From NCBI RefSeq assembly GCF_003219815.1, contig NZ_QJVD01000015.1, forward strand, positions 1-64,000: DNA of 64,000 nucleotides, in the 5' to 3' direction. Shown one piece after another: positions 34,021 through 42,949 of the stretch. Position 1 is the stretch's first letter, and each line of letters begins with the position of its first letter. The notes below the pieces were generated by a model. The model made no database searches. It was given only the letters and a program-made list of their open reading frames with translations, and was not told where the DNA came from. Source of the DNA: Arthrobacter livingstonensis (GTDB lineage Bacteria; Actinomycetota; Actinomycetes; Actinomycetales; Micrococcaceae). The translations under genes and the position numbers were made by a program.

Positions 34021-34948
34021 ATGCGGGTTTTCTTGGCAGGCGGGACCGGGGTTGTGGGGCGGCGGCTGGTGCCGCAGCTTCTGGCCCGGGGCCACCAGGT
34101 CACGGCGACGACGACGTCGTCGGACAAGTTGGCGTTGCTGCAACAGTTGGGCGCCGAGGCGGTGGTGATGGACGGGCTGGATGCTGTGTCGGTTGGCGAA
34201 GCGGTCGCCAGGGCTCGGCCCGACGTGATTGTGCACCAGATGACGGGGCTCTCCGCAGCACATGCGGGAAAGCCCGACTTGAGGCATCCCGACCGGTTCT
34301 TCGCCGCCACCAACCGGCTGCGCACCGAAGGGACGGACCACCTGCTCGCCGCAGCGGAGGCGGCCGGCGTGTCCCACGTAGTGGCGCAGGGCTTTGGCGC
34401 CTTCAACGCAGTCCGCACGGGCGGATGGGTCAACACCGGGGAGGACCCTCTGGACCCGGACCTGGCCGGCGCGCCCGGGGTGAGGGACGCGATCCACCAC
34501 CTCGAGGATGTGATGGTTAAGGCTGGCGGCACGGTGCTGCGGTACGGCAGCCTGTACGGGCCCGGCGCCATCGAGGACCAGGTCACGCTTGTGCGCAAGC
34601 GGCAGTATCCGCTCGTCGGGGGCGGCACCGGCTACAACTCGTGGGTGCATCTCGACGATGCGGCGGGCGCCACCGTGCTGGCGGTGGAACAGCGGGCCCA
34701 GGGCGTGTTCAACATCGTCGACGACGAGCCGGCCCCCGGCCGGCGAGTGGCTGCCTTATCTGGCGCAGTGTGCGGGCGCGAAACGGCCCATGCGGCTCCC
34801 CGCCTGGCTGGCCAGGCTGCTGGCCGGGGACATGGCGGTTATGATGACCGAGGGGCGCGGCTTCTCCAACGCCAAGGCGAAGCGCGAACTCGGCTGGGAA
34901 CTGCGCTACCCGTCGTGGCGCCAGGGCTTCAAGGACGAGCTGGCGTGA
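34021..34948 (+). pseudogene. NAD-dependent epimerase/dehydratase, frameshifted
   Basis: An extended SDR epimerase: VFLAGGTGVVGRRLVPQLLA at the N-terminus, then VVAQGFGAFNAVRTGGWV and FNIVDDEPAP. The frame breaks at the C5 run 34733-34737; removing one C continues it as AGEWLPYLAQCAGAKRPMRL and ends GFSNAKAKRELGWELRYPSW then RQGFKDELA at TGA 34948. Repaired length is about 308 residues. AGGAAGG lies eight bases before ATG 34021. ECF41 sigma genes are commonly paired with such carboxymuconolactone-decarboxylase, oxidoreductase or epimerase genes. The single-base change in a homopolymer may be a sequencing error. Confidence 0.8.
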
Positions 34949-35867
34949 GCCGGGTCCAGGAGTTCGAGGCGCTGCGTCCGCTGCTGTTCGCGATCTCCTA
35001 CCGGATCCTGGGCAGTGTGGGCGAGGCCGAGGACGCTGTTCAGGAGACGTGGCTGCGCTTTGACGCCTCCTCGACGCTGCCGACGTCGGTCAAGGCCTTC
35101 CTCTCGGCCGCGGTCACCCGGATCTCCATCGACGTCCTGCGCTCGGCCCGCGTGCGGCGCGAGACATACGTGGGGCAATGGTTCCCCGAGCCGCTGGTCA
35201 ACGACCCCTACGACGATCCTGCCCGGGCGGAGGAGCTGGCCGATTCGGTGTCGATGGCGGCCCTGCTGCTGCTCGAGCGGCTCAGCCAGCTTGAGCGGGC
35301 AGTCTTCGTGCTGCGCGAGGTGTTCGCGTTCGACTTCCCCGAGATAGCCGCGACGGTTGAGAGATCCGAGGCCGCGTGCCGCCCACTCGCGGTCCGGGCG
35401 CGGCGCCACATGGAGGCCGAACGGCCCCGCTTTGACGCGGACCGGAAGGTACGGGACACCCTGGCGGCCCGCTTCTTCGATGCACTCCGGGACGGCGATC
35501 TGGCAGGCCTGCAGGAACTGCTCGCCGCTGAGGTGCAGTTGGTCAGTGACAGCGGCGGCAAGGCTCCCCAAGGGGCAAGGGAATCTCTGGCGCAGGGAAG
35601 GTTGCCCGGACGCTTACCTCGATATTCTCATTGTTCATCGAGGTTGGAGGGACTGTGGAGCAACACGCGGTCAACGGCCAGCCAGGCGCCATCTTCCGCG
35701 ACAGGGACAACAAGGTGCTCAACACCTGGGCCCTTGACGTCCTCAACGGGAAGCTCCAGGCGATCCGTATCGTCATCAACCCCGACAAGCTCGGGCACAT
35801 CGGTCCGGTGGCGGATGCCTGGGCGGTCGTCCGCGAGGCGAACGGGGCCCGCAGGCCGGGTGTGTGA
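34945..35867 (+). pseudogene. sigJ: ECF41-type sigma factor (SigJ-like), frameshifted in its C-terminal extension
   Basis: GTG 34945 overlaps the epimerase stop by four bases. Region 2 reads LRPLLFAISYRILGSVGEAE then DAVQETWLRF; region 4 is near LSQLERAVFVLREVFAFDFP. The SnoaL-like extension begins DALRDGDLAGLQELLA and contains DSGGK, the group's DGGGK-type motif. Near 35560-35575 (CCCCAAGGGG) the frame shifts; the rest (GAGKVARTLTSIFSLFIEVG, then the second signature NPDKL near 35785) is in another frame ending at 35867. As written, the product would keep DSGGK but lose NPDKL. A sequencing indel is an alternative. Confidence 0.82.
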
Positions 35868-35886
35868 CCCGAAGGGCCGTGGCTCA

Positions 35887-36243
35887 CTACAGGCGGACGT
35901 AGGCCCAGCCGTCCCACTGCCGTTGTGCGAGATGGACGACGGCGGACGGGACCGGTGTGACTCCGGGCAGGAGGCTGTCGCGGTCCACGGCCGCGGACCG
36001 CATGCTGTTTTCACAGGCGAGGACCGCAACGCCGCGTTGCAGGACCTCACCAACCCGACCGGCCAATCCGCCGTCGGCGCCCAGCGCGGTGACGGCCGGG
36101 CCCTGGATGACAATTTCGATGGTGGCCCCGGGAAGGCCCGCGGCCGCATTCAGGGCGCTGCGGAAAACGCCTGCCACCTGTTCGCCGCTGGCGCCTAATC
36201 CGTGCATGAGCAGGCCCTTTAGGGCGTCGTTGCCGTCAACCAT
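35887..36243 (-). CDS. DsrE/DsrF-like protein
   Basis: The 118-residue protein has the DsrE alpha/beta fold pattern: LLMHGLGASGEQVAGVFRSA, IEIVIQGPAVTALG, LQRGVAVLACENSMRSAAVD with a cysteine at the usual sulfur-relay position, and a final VVHLAQRQWDGWAYVRL. DsrE-like proteins carry persulfide or act as small regulatory folds; this standalone member has no Dsr partners nearby. ATG 36243 was chosen because AAAGGA lies eight bases upstream; the frame beyond is shadow. It is convergent with the sigma gene. Confidence 0.8.
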   Translation of the reverse strand: MVDGNDALKGLLMHGLGASGEQVAGVFRSALNAAAGLPGATIEIVIQGPAVTALGADGGLAGRVGEVLQRGVAVLACENSMRSAAVDRDSLLPGVTPVPSAVVHLAQRQWDGWAYVRL

Positions 36244-36290
36244 GGTGGTGTCCTTTCGCTTAGCCACTCGAGAATACCAGCGCCTGGATT

Positions 36291-36323
36291 CCGGCGCGGT
36301 TCCGGCGCGGTTCCGGCGCGGTT
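36291..36323. repeat. Three-copy 11-bp tandem repeat
   Basis: CCGGCGCGGTT occurs three times in a row, starting 48 bases upstream of the DsrE-like gene on its 5' side. The unit is close to one helical turn. It could be a regulator array or slippage. Confidence 0.7.
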
Positions 36324-36521
36324 CCGACCATTGACGTGCAAGTAGTCGCCTGCCTGTGGGGTGGCCCCAGCGTTGGGTGCCGGCGGCTGATCGAGCTTGC
36401 CGCGACCGGTGGACGAGGCCTCGAACGGAGCAATTTGGCCGTTTCTCCCTCCACAGGAAGGTCCATCTCCGAACTCGTACACATATTCGAACAATCATCA
36501 AACTTTGTCAGTGGCAGGCCG

Positions 36522-36527
36522 TAGTGT
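36522..36527 (+). promoter_or_regulatory. -10 box of leaderless HNH endonuclease promoter
   Basis: TAGTGT is followed by seven bases and the ATG at 36535. A TTTGTCAGTGGCAGG segment upstream covers the -35 area. Confidence 0.45.
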
Positions 36528-36534
36528 TGAGGGT

Positions 36535-38595
36535 ATGGAAGCAACGGCACGGATGCCGGGAAATCCCGGTTCCACACAGGAGGGAAGGGGCGCTGGCGTG
36601 CGTGTCCGCCGGCTGATCACCCTGGCCGAGGCCCTCACCCGCTCTGCCAAAGCGGCTTCCACCACCGCCACCCCCGGCTCGGGCACTTCGGGTGCCGGCC
36701 CGACCGCGTTCACCGCGTCCGGCGAGGCTTCCGGGGCAGCTTCGCGGGATGCGTGCCCGCCCATTGCCGACGGGCGTCCCACAGCCCCGCTGGGCATGGA
36801 CGTTGACTCCCTCAGCGATGCGCAGGCCGTGTCCTGGGCGCAGGAGCTGGAGCATCTGGGCGGATTCCTGGCCGCTTTGCAGGTCCAGATAGCCGGGAAC
36901 CTGGCGGGGCGGGTGCGGGCGGGACGTTTTGACGGTGTCAAGCTCCCTGGAGACCTGTTGGGCACGAGCCTGAAGCTGGGCCGGAGCGAAGCGGCGCGGC
37001 GGCTGCGCCTGGCCGAGCGGTTCCTGCCTGCCACGGACGAGGCGACCATGGTGACGGCCCCCGCGGCGCAGCCGGTGACAGCGGCAGCATTTTTTGGCGG
37101 GGAACTCTCCGCCGAGCGCGCCCTGACTGCCTCGCGCTACACCGAGGAGGCCCGCCACCTGGCCGACGCCGGCCGGATCACCGATGAAACGGCTTGTAAG
37201 GTTGAGGAAACCCTGACCGGCTACGCCCGCACCATGGACCCGGACTCCCTGGCCCGGGTCGGCTTGCGTACGGTGAACACCCTGGACCCCGACGGGCAAC
37301 AACCCACTGAAGGGGAACTGGTGGCCAAGCAGGGCATCACTTTCCGCCAGCCACGCCGCGGCCTGGTCCATTTCGAGGGTTGGGCCACCGTGCCCCAGTA
37401 CGAGGTCTGGATGGCTGGGACCGGTTCGGCAGCAAACCCCAGGCAACGCACCGATCTCAATTCCGACCTCAACCTGGTCAACACCGGCGGTGAAGACACA
37501 GCAACAACGAAAGGCTCCGGTGGCGGCATCAATGCCGGAACGGGTTCGACCCGCGCCGGGGATGACGCGATTCCCGGGCAGATGGACTTGGATGGCTTCC
37601 TTACCCCGGGCGATGACCTTGCAAGTCAGGACGGGCCCGGCGACCCGGACCGGCTCCGCGACCAAGACGGGACCGGCGACCAGGCCGAGGAAGAACCGGG
37701 CGGAAGTGGGGGACGGTGGCCGCCGCCGGGCCAGGGCCCGATCCCCGACTGGGCCCAGGGGCCACGGGCTGAAACACAAACGCCGGCACCAGCAGAACCG
37801 CCCGCCCAGGAAAGCCGAACAGCCCAAGCCCGACCGCCGGAGCCCGACATTGCCGACAACCCAGGCGTCGGGGAAACTCCGGCGCCGTGGCCACACCTGG
37901 TCAACGGGATCCAGGTGCCGGAGCCCGGCTCCGACGAGGAACTTCCCGGACTGGACCCGATCGACCCCGCCTGCACCAACCCGGTCGTGGCAGACCGGCG
38001 CACCCGCGCCCAAAAGCTCCTCGACGGCACCATCGAAGGCATCAAGCTCGCCGCCCGCACCGGCAAGCTCCCCATGAACGGCGGGCTAAAACCCCAGCTG
38101 TTCATCTCCACCACCGAAACCGAGCTCCAGCGCCGCACCAAGTGCGGCCAACCCGGCGGCATCGCCTTCCTGCCCTACAGCGGACCCCAACCCCTGGCCC
38201 TCTTCAGCACAGAACTCTGCGACGCGGACGTCACCACCATGATCCTGGGCAACGGACAGGACATCCTCAACGTCGGCCGCACACAGCGGCTATTCACCAA
38301 CGCCCAACGAAAAATCCTCATCGCCCGCGACAAGGGCTGCTCCTTCCCCCACTGCACCAGGACAGCCATGACCACCGACGCCCACCACATCACCCCCTGG
38401 GCGGACGGCGGCGAGACCAACATTTCAAATGCGGCGTTGCTTTGTGAAGTGCACCACCATGCGGTCCATCGAGGCTTTTGGGGCGTTGAACTCATCAATG
38501 GCGTGCCCTGGTTTACGCCCTGCTTCAAGCTCGACCCCACCCGAACCAAGCTCCGCAATTACTACCACCATGGCCGTCCCGACACGGGAGACTGA
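36535..38595 (+). CDS. DUF222/HNH endonuclease (13E12 repeat family)
   Basis: The 686-residue protein has the N-terminal DUF222 domain (LEHLGGFLAALQVQIAGNLA, GRSEAARRLRLAERFLPAT, FFGGELSAERALTASRYTEE), a long low-complexity middle rich in Gly, Pro, Asp and Gln (about residues 300-460), and a C-terminal HNH nuclease: DKGCSFPHCTRTAMTTDAHH, ITPWADGGETNISNAALLCE, VHHHAVHRGFWGV. The paired cysteines and HH...H...HxxH pattern are intact. Such genes are multicopy in Arthrobacter and mycobacteria; the role is unknown, possibly selfish or recombination-related. The start follows a leaderless box. Confidence 0.9.
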   Translation: MEATARMPGNPGSTQEGRGAGVRVRRLITLAEALTRSAKAASTTATPGSGTSGAGPTAFTASGEASGAASRDACPPIADGRPTAPLGMDVDSLSDAQAVSWAQELEHLGGFLAALQVQIAGNLAGRVRAGRFDGVKLPGDLLGTSLKLGRSEAARRLRLAERFLPATDEATMVTAPAAQPVTAAAFFGGELSAERALTASRYTEEARHLADAGRITDETACKVEETLTGYARTMDPDSLARVGLRTVNTLDPDGQQPTEGELVAKQGITFRQPRRGLVHFEGWATVPQYEVWMAGTGSAANPRQRTDLNSDLNLVNTGGEDTATTKGSGGGINAGTGSTRAGDDAIPGQMDLDGFLTPGDDLASQDGPGDPDRLRDQDGTGDQAEEEPGGSGGRWPPPGQGPIPDWAQGPRAETQTPAPAEPPAQESRTAQARPPEPDIADNPGVGETPAPWPHLVNGIQVPEPGSDEELPGLDPIDPACTNPVVADRRTRAQKLLDGTIEGIKLAARTGKLPMNGGLKPQLFISTTETELQRRTKCGQPGGIAFLPYSGPQPLALFSTELCDADVTTMILGNGQDILNVGRTQRLFTNAQRKILIARDKGCSFPHCTRTAMTTDAHHITPWADGGETNISNAALLCEVHHHAVHRGFWGVELINGVPWFTPCFKLDPTRTKLRNYYHHGRPDTGD

Positions 38596-38704
38596 ACATC
38601 ACGGCCGCGGGCGGCAGGGGTGATCCGGCCTGTCGAGCCCCCGGGCCCGGCTACCCGTCCTGATACGCTCGATCACCGGATCTCCCGGGACTCGACCACG
38701 GGGG

Positions 38705-39724
38705 TTATGTCAGGAGCCGGCCTGCCGAGCCAAGTTGGTGTGCGGCTTCAACGACGCGGTCCGCCATGGACTGCTCGGCCGGCGTGCCCCAGGACCTCGG
38801 GTCGTAGGACTTTTTCAAGCCCACTTCCCCGTCAACCTTTAGGACTTCGTCGTAACGAGACAGCATGTAGCCGGCAATGGACCGGGTGAACGCGTATTGG
38901 GTGTCGGTGTCGATGTTCATCTTCACGACGCCGTGGCCCACAGCGTCGCTGATTTCCTGGGGCGTTGAGCCGGAGCCGCCGTGGAACACCAGGTCCAGCG
39001 GCCGGTCAACGCCTGTTTGTTGTGAGAGTGCCGCCTGGATCTCGCCCAGGAGGGCCGGGCGGAGCTTCACCTTCCCCGGCTTGTACGCGCCATGGACGTT
39101 TCCAAACGTCAGCGCGGACAGATACCGGCCGTTGCCACCCGTTCCGAGTGCCTCAACGAGCCGGCCGGCATCGCCAACGGTCGTGTACAGCTTCTCGTCC
39201 ACGGAACCGACAATGCCGTCCTCTTCGCCTCCCACCACGCCCACCTCAACCTCCAGAATGGTCCGCGCCTGCTGCGAGAGCCCCAGCAGGCGGCGGGCGA
39301 TCTGCAGGTTTTTTCCCAGCGGGAGGGCCGAACCGTCCCACATGTGGGATTGGTAGAGCGGCAGTTGTCCACCTTGAACCCGCTGGATGGAATGTTCCAG
39401 CAGTGGCAGGACCCAGTCATCGAGATTGGCTTCAGGGCAATGGTCCGTGTGCAGGGCGATTTTAACCTTGTAGTACCTGGCCACCTCATGGGCGTAGGCC
39501 GCCAGGGCCAGCGACCCCGCAGCCCGGTTCCGCGCGGCCCCCGCGAGATACTGCGCGGTGCCCACCGACACCTGGATGATTCCGTCGCTCTCCGCCTCGG
39601 CGAAGCCGCGCAGGGCTACGTTGAGGGTCTGTGACGATGTGACGTTGATTGCCGGGTAGGCAAAATGCTCCGTCTTGGCGGTGTCCAGCATCTGCGCGTA
39701 TTCGTCGGGGGTGGCAATTGGCAT
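38705..39724 (-). CDS. fba: Class II fructose-bisphosphate aldolase
   Basis: This zinc-dependent aldolase cleaves a ketose 1,6-bisphosphate to dihydroxyacetone phosphate and glyceraldehyde 3-phosphate. The 339-residue protein carries HTDHC (zinc ligand region) near residues 92-96, the second class II region LEVEVGVVGGEEDGIVG near 180, FGNVHGAY with another zinc histidine, and the phosphate-binding FHGGSGS and NIDTDTQYAFT. AAGGAG precedes the ATG. It lies 14 bases after the LacI gene on the same strand, so it belongs to the sugar regulon and is probably a second, inducible aldolase. Confidence 0.92.
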   Translation of the reverse strand: MPIATPDEYAQMLDTAKTEHFAYPAINVTSSQTLNVALRGFAEAESDGIIQVSVGTAQYLAGAARNRAAGSLALAAYAHEVARYYKVKIALHTDHCPEANLDDWVLPLLEHSIQRVQGGQLPLYQSHMWDGSALPLGKNLQIARRLLGLSQQARTILEVEVGVVGGEEDGIVGSVDEKLYTTVGDAGRLVEALGTGGNGRYLSALTFGNVHGAYKPGKVKLRPALLGEIQAALSQQTGVDRPLDLVFHGGSGSTPQEISDAVGHGVVKMNIDTDTQYAFTRSIAGYMLSRYDEVLKVDGEVGLKKSYDPRSWGTPAEQSMADRVVEAAHQLGSAGRLLT

Positions 39725-39738
39725 GGCAGGCTCCTTGA

Positions 39739-40740
39739 TCAGTCGGTGCAGCCGCAGGAATTCCGGTGGTGGTAGATGGTCTCCGTACGGAGGACTTGGC
39801 GTGGGCCGGTTTGTCCGTCGATCCTGTCAATCAAGAGGTCGACGGCGGTTCTGCCCATCGTCTTGACGTCCTGTTCGATCGCGGTGAGCTGAGGTTCGAA
39901 GACATCGGCCCACTCAAAGTCGTCATAGCAGGCCAAGGCAACGTCGCCGGGCACTGTGAGCCCGAGGTCCTTTAGCGCCTGCATGGAACCAATGGTCATG
40001 GCGTTGTTCAGGACAACAAGCGCCGTGGGGCGTGAGGAAGGGTTGGCAAAGATTTTGTGCACCGCGCGGTAGGCGTCCTTGGCCTTGGAATTGCCTGCGA
40101 CCATCGTCGATCTCACGGCCGGATCGGCACTCGAAATGGCCGATTCATATCCGCGGATCCGTTCGTCGGTGGACTGGATTCCCGCCAGCCCGGTGACCGC
40201 GGCGATATGGGTGTGCCCTCGCTCGACCAGGTGTCTGGTGATAAGCCGCGTCGGTTCGACGTTGTCCGGGGCCACCTGGTCACAGTCCACATCAGCATGC
40301 CGGTCGATGAGGACCACCGGCGTCCCGTCGTTGAGGACGCGTGGGATGTTGGCGGTTTCACTTTGCGGGGCCGGAGCAATAATCATGCCGTCAACCCGCC
40401 GGTCCAGAAGCGTTCCGAGAAGCGCCGCTTCGGCCGCCTCGTCGTCGTGCGAGTCGCCCATGACCAGGCTGTAGCCGCGGGCCGATGCGCGTTTCTCGAT
40501 GCTGTGGACCAGATTGGCGAAATACGGATTCTGCAGGGCGGAAATGGACAGGCCGATGGTGTGCGTGCGCGAGGTGACGAGTGCCGTCGCCAGCGCATTG
40601 CGCCGAAAGCGCGTGGAAACCATGGCATCCAGCACGCGCTGCCTAGTGTCCGGGCTGACCGCGCGCGTCTCATTGAGCACATGCGAGACAGTGCTGATCG
40701 AGACTCCGGCCTCCCGGGCGACATCGGCCATGGTACCCAA
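39739..40740 (-). CDS. LacI family transcriptional regulator of the sugar island
   Basis: The 333-residue repressor has an N-terminal LacI helix-turn-helix (MADVAREAGVSISTVSHVLN) and a periplasmic-binding-protein-like sensor domain (TIGLSISALQNPYFANLVHS, DGMIIAP, LACYDDFEWADVFEPQLTAI). TTG 40740 was chosen because AGGAGG lies four bases upstream, whereas the next ATG is 13 bases away. It is divergent from the ABC operon, with a perfect palindrome between them, and is followed by the aldolase gene. It should sense the imported sugar or its phosphate and repress both sides. Confidence 0.93.
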   Translation of the reverse strand: MGTMADVAREAGVSISTVSHVLNETRAVSPDTRQRVLDAMVSTRFRRNALATALVTSRTHTIGLSISALQNPYFANLVHSIEKRASARGYSLVMGDSHDDEAAEAALLGTLLDRRVDGMIIAPAPQSETANIPRVLNDGTPVVLIDRHADVDCDQVAPDNVEPTRLITRHLVERGHTHIAAVTGLAGIQSTDERIRGYESAISSADPAVRSTMVAGNSKAKDAYRAVHKIFANPSSRPTALVVLNNAMTIGSMQALKDLGLTVPGDVALACYDDFEWADVFEPQLTAIEQDVKTMGRTAVDLLIDRIDGQTGPRQVLRTETIYHHRNSCGCTD

Positions 40741-40783
40741 GGATCCTCCTGAAATTGGCGTTGCTCAGTATGTGGCACCACTC

Positions 40784-40834
40784 ACATTATTTTAATTCAA
40801 ACGCTTGCGCAAGCGTTTGCGAGGGGCTTACAGT
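40784..40834. promoter_or_regulatory. Divergent promoters sharing a LacI operator
   Basis: On the plus strand TTGCGC (40805-40810), 18 bases, then TACAGT (40829-40834). On the minus strand the mirror TTGCGC, 17 bases, then TAATGT (40784-40789). Both -35 boxes lie inside the palindrome. Confidence 0.5.
40798..40819. promoter_or_regulatory. Perfect 22-bp LacI-family operator
   Basis: The palindrome has perfect 11-base arms; its core AACGCTTGCGCAAGCGTT has the central CG-type symmetry of LacI/GalR operators. It lies between the divergent lacI-type gene and the ABC operon. Confidence 0.85.
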
Positions 40835-40882
40835 GGAGCCACTCGACGGCAGACCCCTGCCTCACTGGTCGAAGGAGTCCAG

Positions 40883-41932
40883 ATGACGAACACCAGCAGT
40901 TTCAAGAAAATCACCCACCGCGCCGGGATGCGACGGTCCATGTCCGCCCTCGTATTGGCAGGCGCCCTTGCCCTTACCGCCACGGCTTGCGGCGGCTCCG
41001 GGACCTCCGGATCCACAAACAGCGGCGGAACGGCCAACGTCAAGGTTGGCCTCATCACCAAGACAGACACGAACCCATACTTTGTGAAGTTGCGCGAGGC
41101 GGCCAAGGCGGAAGCAGCCAAGAAGGGCGCCGATCTGATTGCCCTCGCCGGCAAGTTCGACGGCGACAACGAAGGCCAGGTGACCGCGATTGAGAACCTG
41201 GTCAGCCAGGGAGTCAAGGGCATCCTGATCACGCCCAACTCTTCCACTGGCATTCTTTCCGCAATCAAGCAGGCCCGGGATGCCGGCGTCGTCGTTATTG
41301 CGCTGGATACCGCAACGGACCCCGCCAACGCGGTGGACGCAACGTTTGCCACGGACAACAAGCAGGCCGGAGTGTTCCAAGGCAAGTGGGTCAAGGGCAC
41401 GCTGGGCAGCAAGACGCCCAAGCTGCTGATGCTTGACGGCACCCCCGGCGGCACGGTGGACGACTTCCGCCACAACGGCTTCCTGGAGGGCATGGGCATT
41501 GCTGCCGGATCCTCGGAGATCGCAGGCATGGAGAACACCAACGGCGACCAGACCAAGGCCCAGACTGCCATGGAAAACCTGCTTCAGCGCGTTCCCGATG
41601 CCAATGCGGTTTACACGATCAATGAGCCAGCCGCTGCAGGCGGATTCCAGGCAATTTCCGCTGCCGGCAAGACCAAGCAGATCACCATGGCATCGATCGA
41701 CGGCAGCTGCACCGGCGTGCAGAACGTCAAGGCAGGCAAGATCGGCGCGACCGTCATGCAGTTCCCTGCCAAGATGGCCCAGCTGGGAGTGGACGCGGTG
41801 GTCAAGTTCGCCCAGGACGGCACCAAGCCGAGTGGCTTCAATGACACCGGGGCACAGCTGATCACCGACCAGCCTGTCACCGGACTTGACTCCAAGGACA
41901 CGGCTTGGGGCTTGCAGAACTGCTGGGGATAG
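40883..41932 (+). CDS. Sugar ABC transporter substrate-binding lipoprotein (FrcB-like)
   Basis: The 349-residue precursor has a lipoprotein signal peptide with lipobox ending at Cys in LTATACGG (about residue 35), then a ribose-type periplasmic-binding fold: VKVGLITKTDTNPYFVKLRE, GVKGILITPNSSTGILSAIK, VVIALDTATDPANAVDATFA, and MASIDGSCTGVQNVKAGKIG. The wording resembles the fructose-binding FrcB group. AAGGAG lies six bases before ATG 40883. It is the first gene of a six-gene operon and follows the LacI operator directly. Confidence 0.9.
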   Translation: MTNTSSFKKITHRAGMRRSMSALVLAGALALTATACGGSGTSGSTNSGGTANVKVGLITKTDTNPYFVKLREAAKAEAAKKGADLIALAGKFDGDNEGQVTAIENLVSQGVKGILITPNSSTGILSAIKQARDAGVVVIALDTATDPANAVDATFATDNKQAGVFQGKWVKGTLGSKTPKLLMLDGTPGGTVDDFRHNGFLEGMGIAAGSSEIAGMENTNGDQTKAQTAMENLLQRVPDANAVYTINEPAAAGGFQAISAAGKTKQITMASIDGSCTGVQNVKAGKIGATVMQFPAKMAQLGVDAVVKFAQDGTKPSGFNDTGAQLITDQPVTGLDSKDTAWGLQNCWG

Positions 41933-41950
41933 GCACAAGGAAGGTAATTC

Positions 41951-42949
41951 ATGACTACTACCACCACCGACTCCATCAGCCCCGCGCCTCCCCGGTCCCA
42001 CCGGGACTGGACGTGGGTTGCACGGCAGCCCCTCGTTGGGCCCCTGGCTGCACTCATCCTCGCCGTCATCGTGTTCTCCATTGGGTCGCCCCGATTCCTC
42101 ACTCCCTACAATTTGTCCTTGATTGGCCAGCAGTCGATTGTGATCGGCATCCTGGCCGTGGCCCAGACAATCGTGATCCTTACGGCAGGCATTGACCTTT
42201 CCATCGGTGCAATCGCCGTTCTTGGAACCATCGTGATGGCCAAGACCGTTGAAAGTGCAGGCGGGGTGGGTGCACTGCTCATCGCCCTGGTGGTCTGCGT
42301 CGCCATCGGGGCGGTCAACGGCTCCCTGGTGTCGTTCCTCCGCCTGCCGCCCTTCATCGTGACATTGGGAACCTTCACGGCGGTGGCCGCCGCCAGCCAG
42401 CTGTATGCCGGTTCCGCCACCTACCCGGTGACCTCCCCGCTTCTGACCTTCTTCGGCCAGGACTTCGGTGTCGGCGCGTGGCGCACTACCCTGGGCGTCG
42501 GGGTGCTGGTCATTGTCTACATTGTCTGCTTCTACGTTTTAAGGCAGACCGCGGGCGGCCAGCACGTGTATGCCGTGGGCGGCAATCCGACGGCGGCCCG
42601 CTTCACCGGCATCAAGATCAACCGGACCCTTCTCATGGTGTACATCATGACCGGGGTGATCGCCATGATCGCGGCCTGGGCGGCACTGGGCCGCATCCCG
42701 AACGCGGACCCCAACGCATATCAAACGGCCAACCTGGACACGATCACCGCCGTCGTCATTGGCGGGACCAGCCTCTTTGGCGGCCGTGGATCGGTCGTGG
42801 GAACGCTGATCGGGACGTTGATTGTGGGTGTTCTGCGCAACGGCCTGACCCTCATCGGCGTCGACAACCTCTACCAAAACATCGCCACCGGCGTGCTGGT
42901 CATCCTTGCCGTTGCCTTTGACCAGATTGCCCGCAGGAGGACGCAATGA
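41951..42949 (+). CDS. Sugar ABC transporter permease (FrcC-like)
   Basis: The 332-residue protein is a ribose-class (BPD_transp_2) permease with about ten helices: TIVILTAGIDLSIGAIAVLG near residue 75, LPPFIVTLGTFTAVAAASQL, YAVGGNPTAARFTGIKIN with the ATPase-contact loop, and VIGGTSLFGGRGSVVGTLIG. AAGGAAGG precedes the ATG. It follows the binding-protein gene by 18 bases, and its stop overlaps the ATPase start by four bases. Confidence 0.93.
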   Translation: MTTTTTDSISPAPPRSHRDWTWVARQPLVGPLAALILAVIVFSIGSPRFLTPYNLSLIGQQSIVIGILAVAQTIVILTAGIDLSIGAIAVLGTIVMAKTVESAGGVGALLIALVVCVAIGAVNGSLVSFLRLPPFIVTLGTFTAVAAASQLYAGSATYPVTSPLLTFFGQDFGVGAWRTTLGVGVLVIVYIVCFYVLRQTAGGQHVYAVGGNPTAARFTGIKINRTLLMVYIMTGVIAMIAAWAALGRIPNADPNAYQTANLDTITAVVIGGTSLFGGRGSVVGTLIGTLIVGVLRNGLTLIGVDNLYQNIATGVLVILAVAFDQIARRRTQ

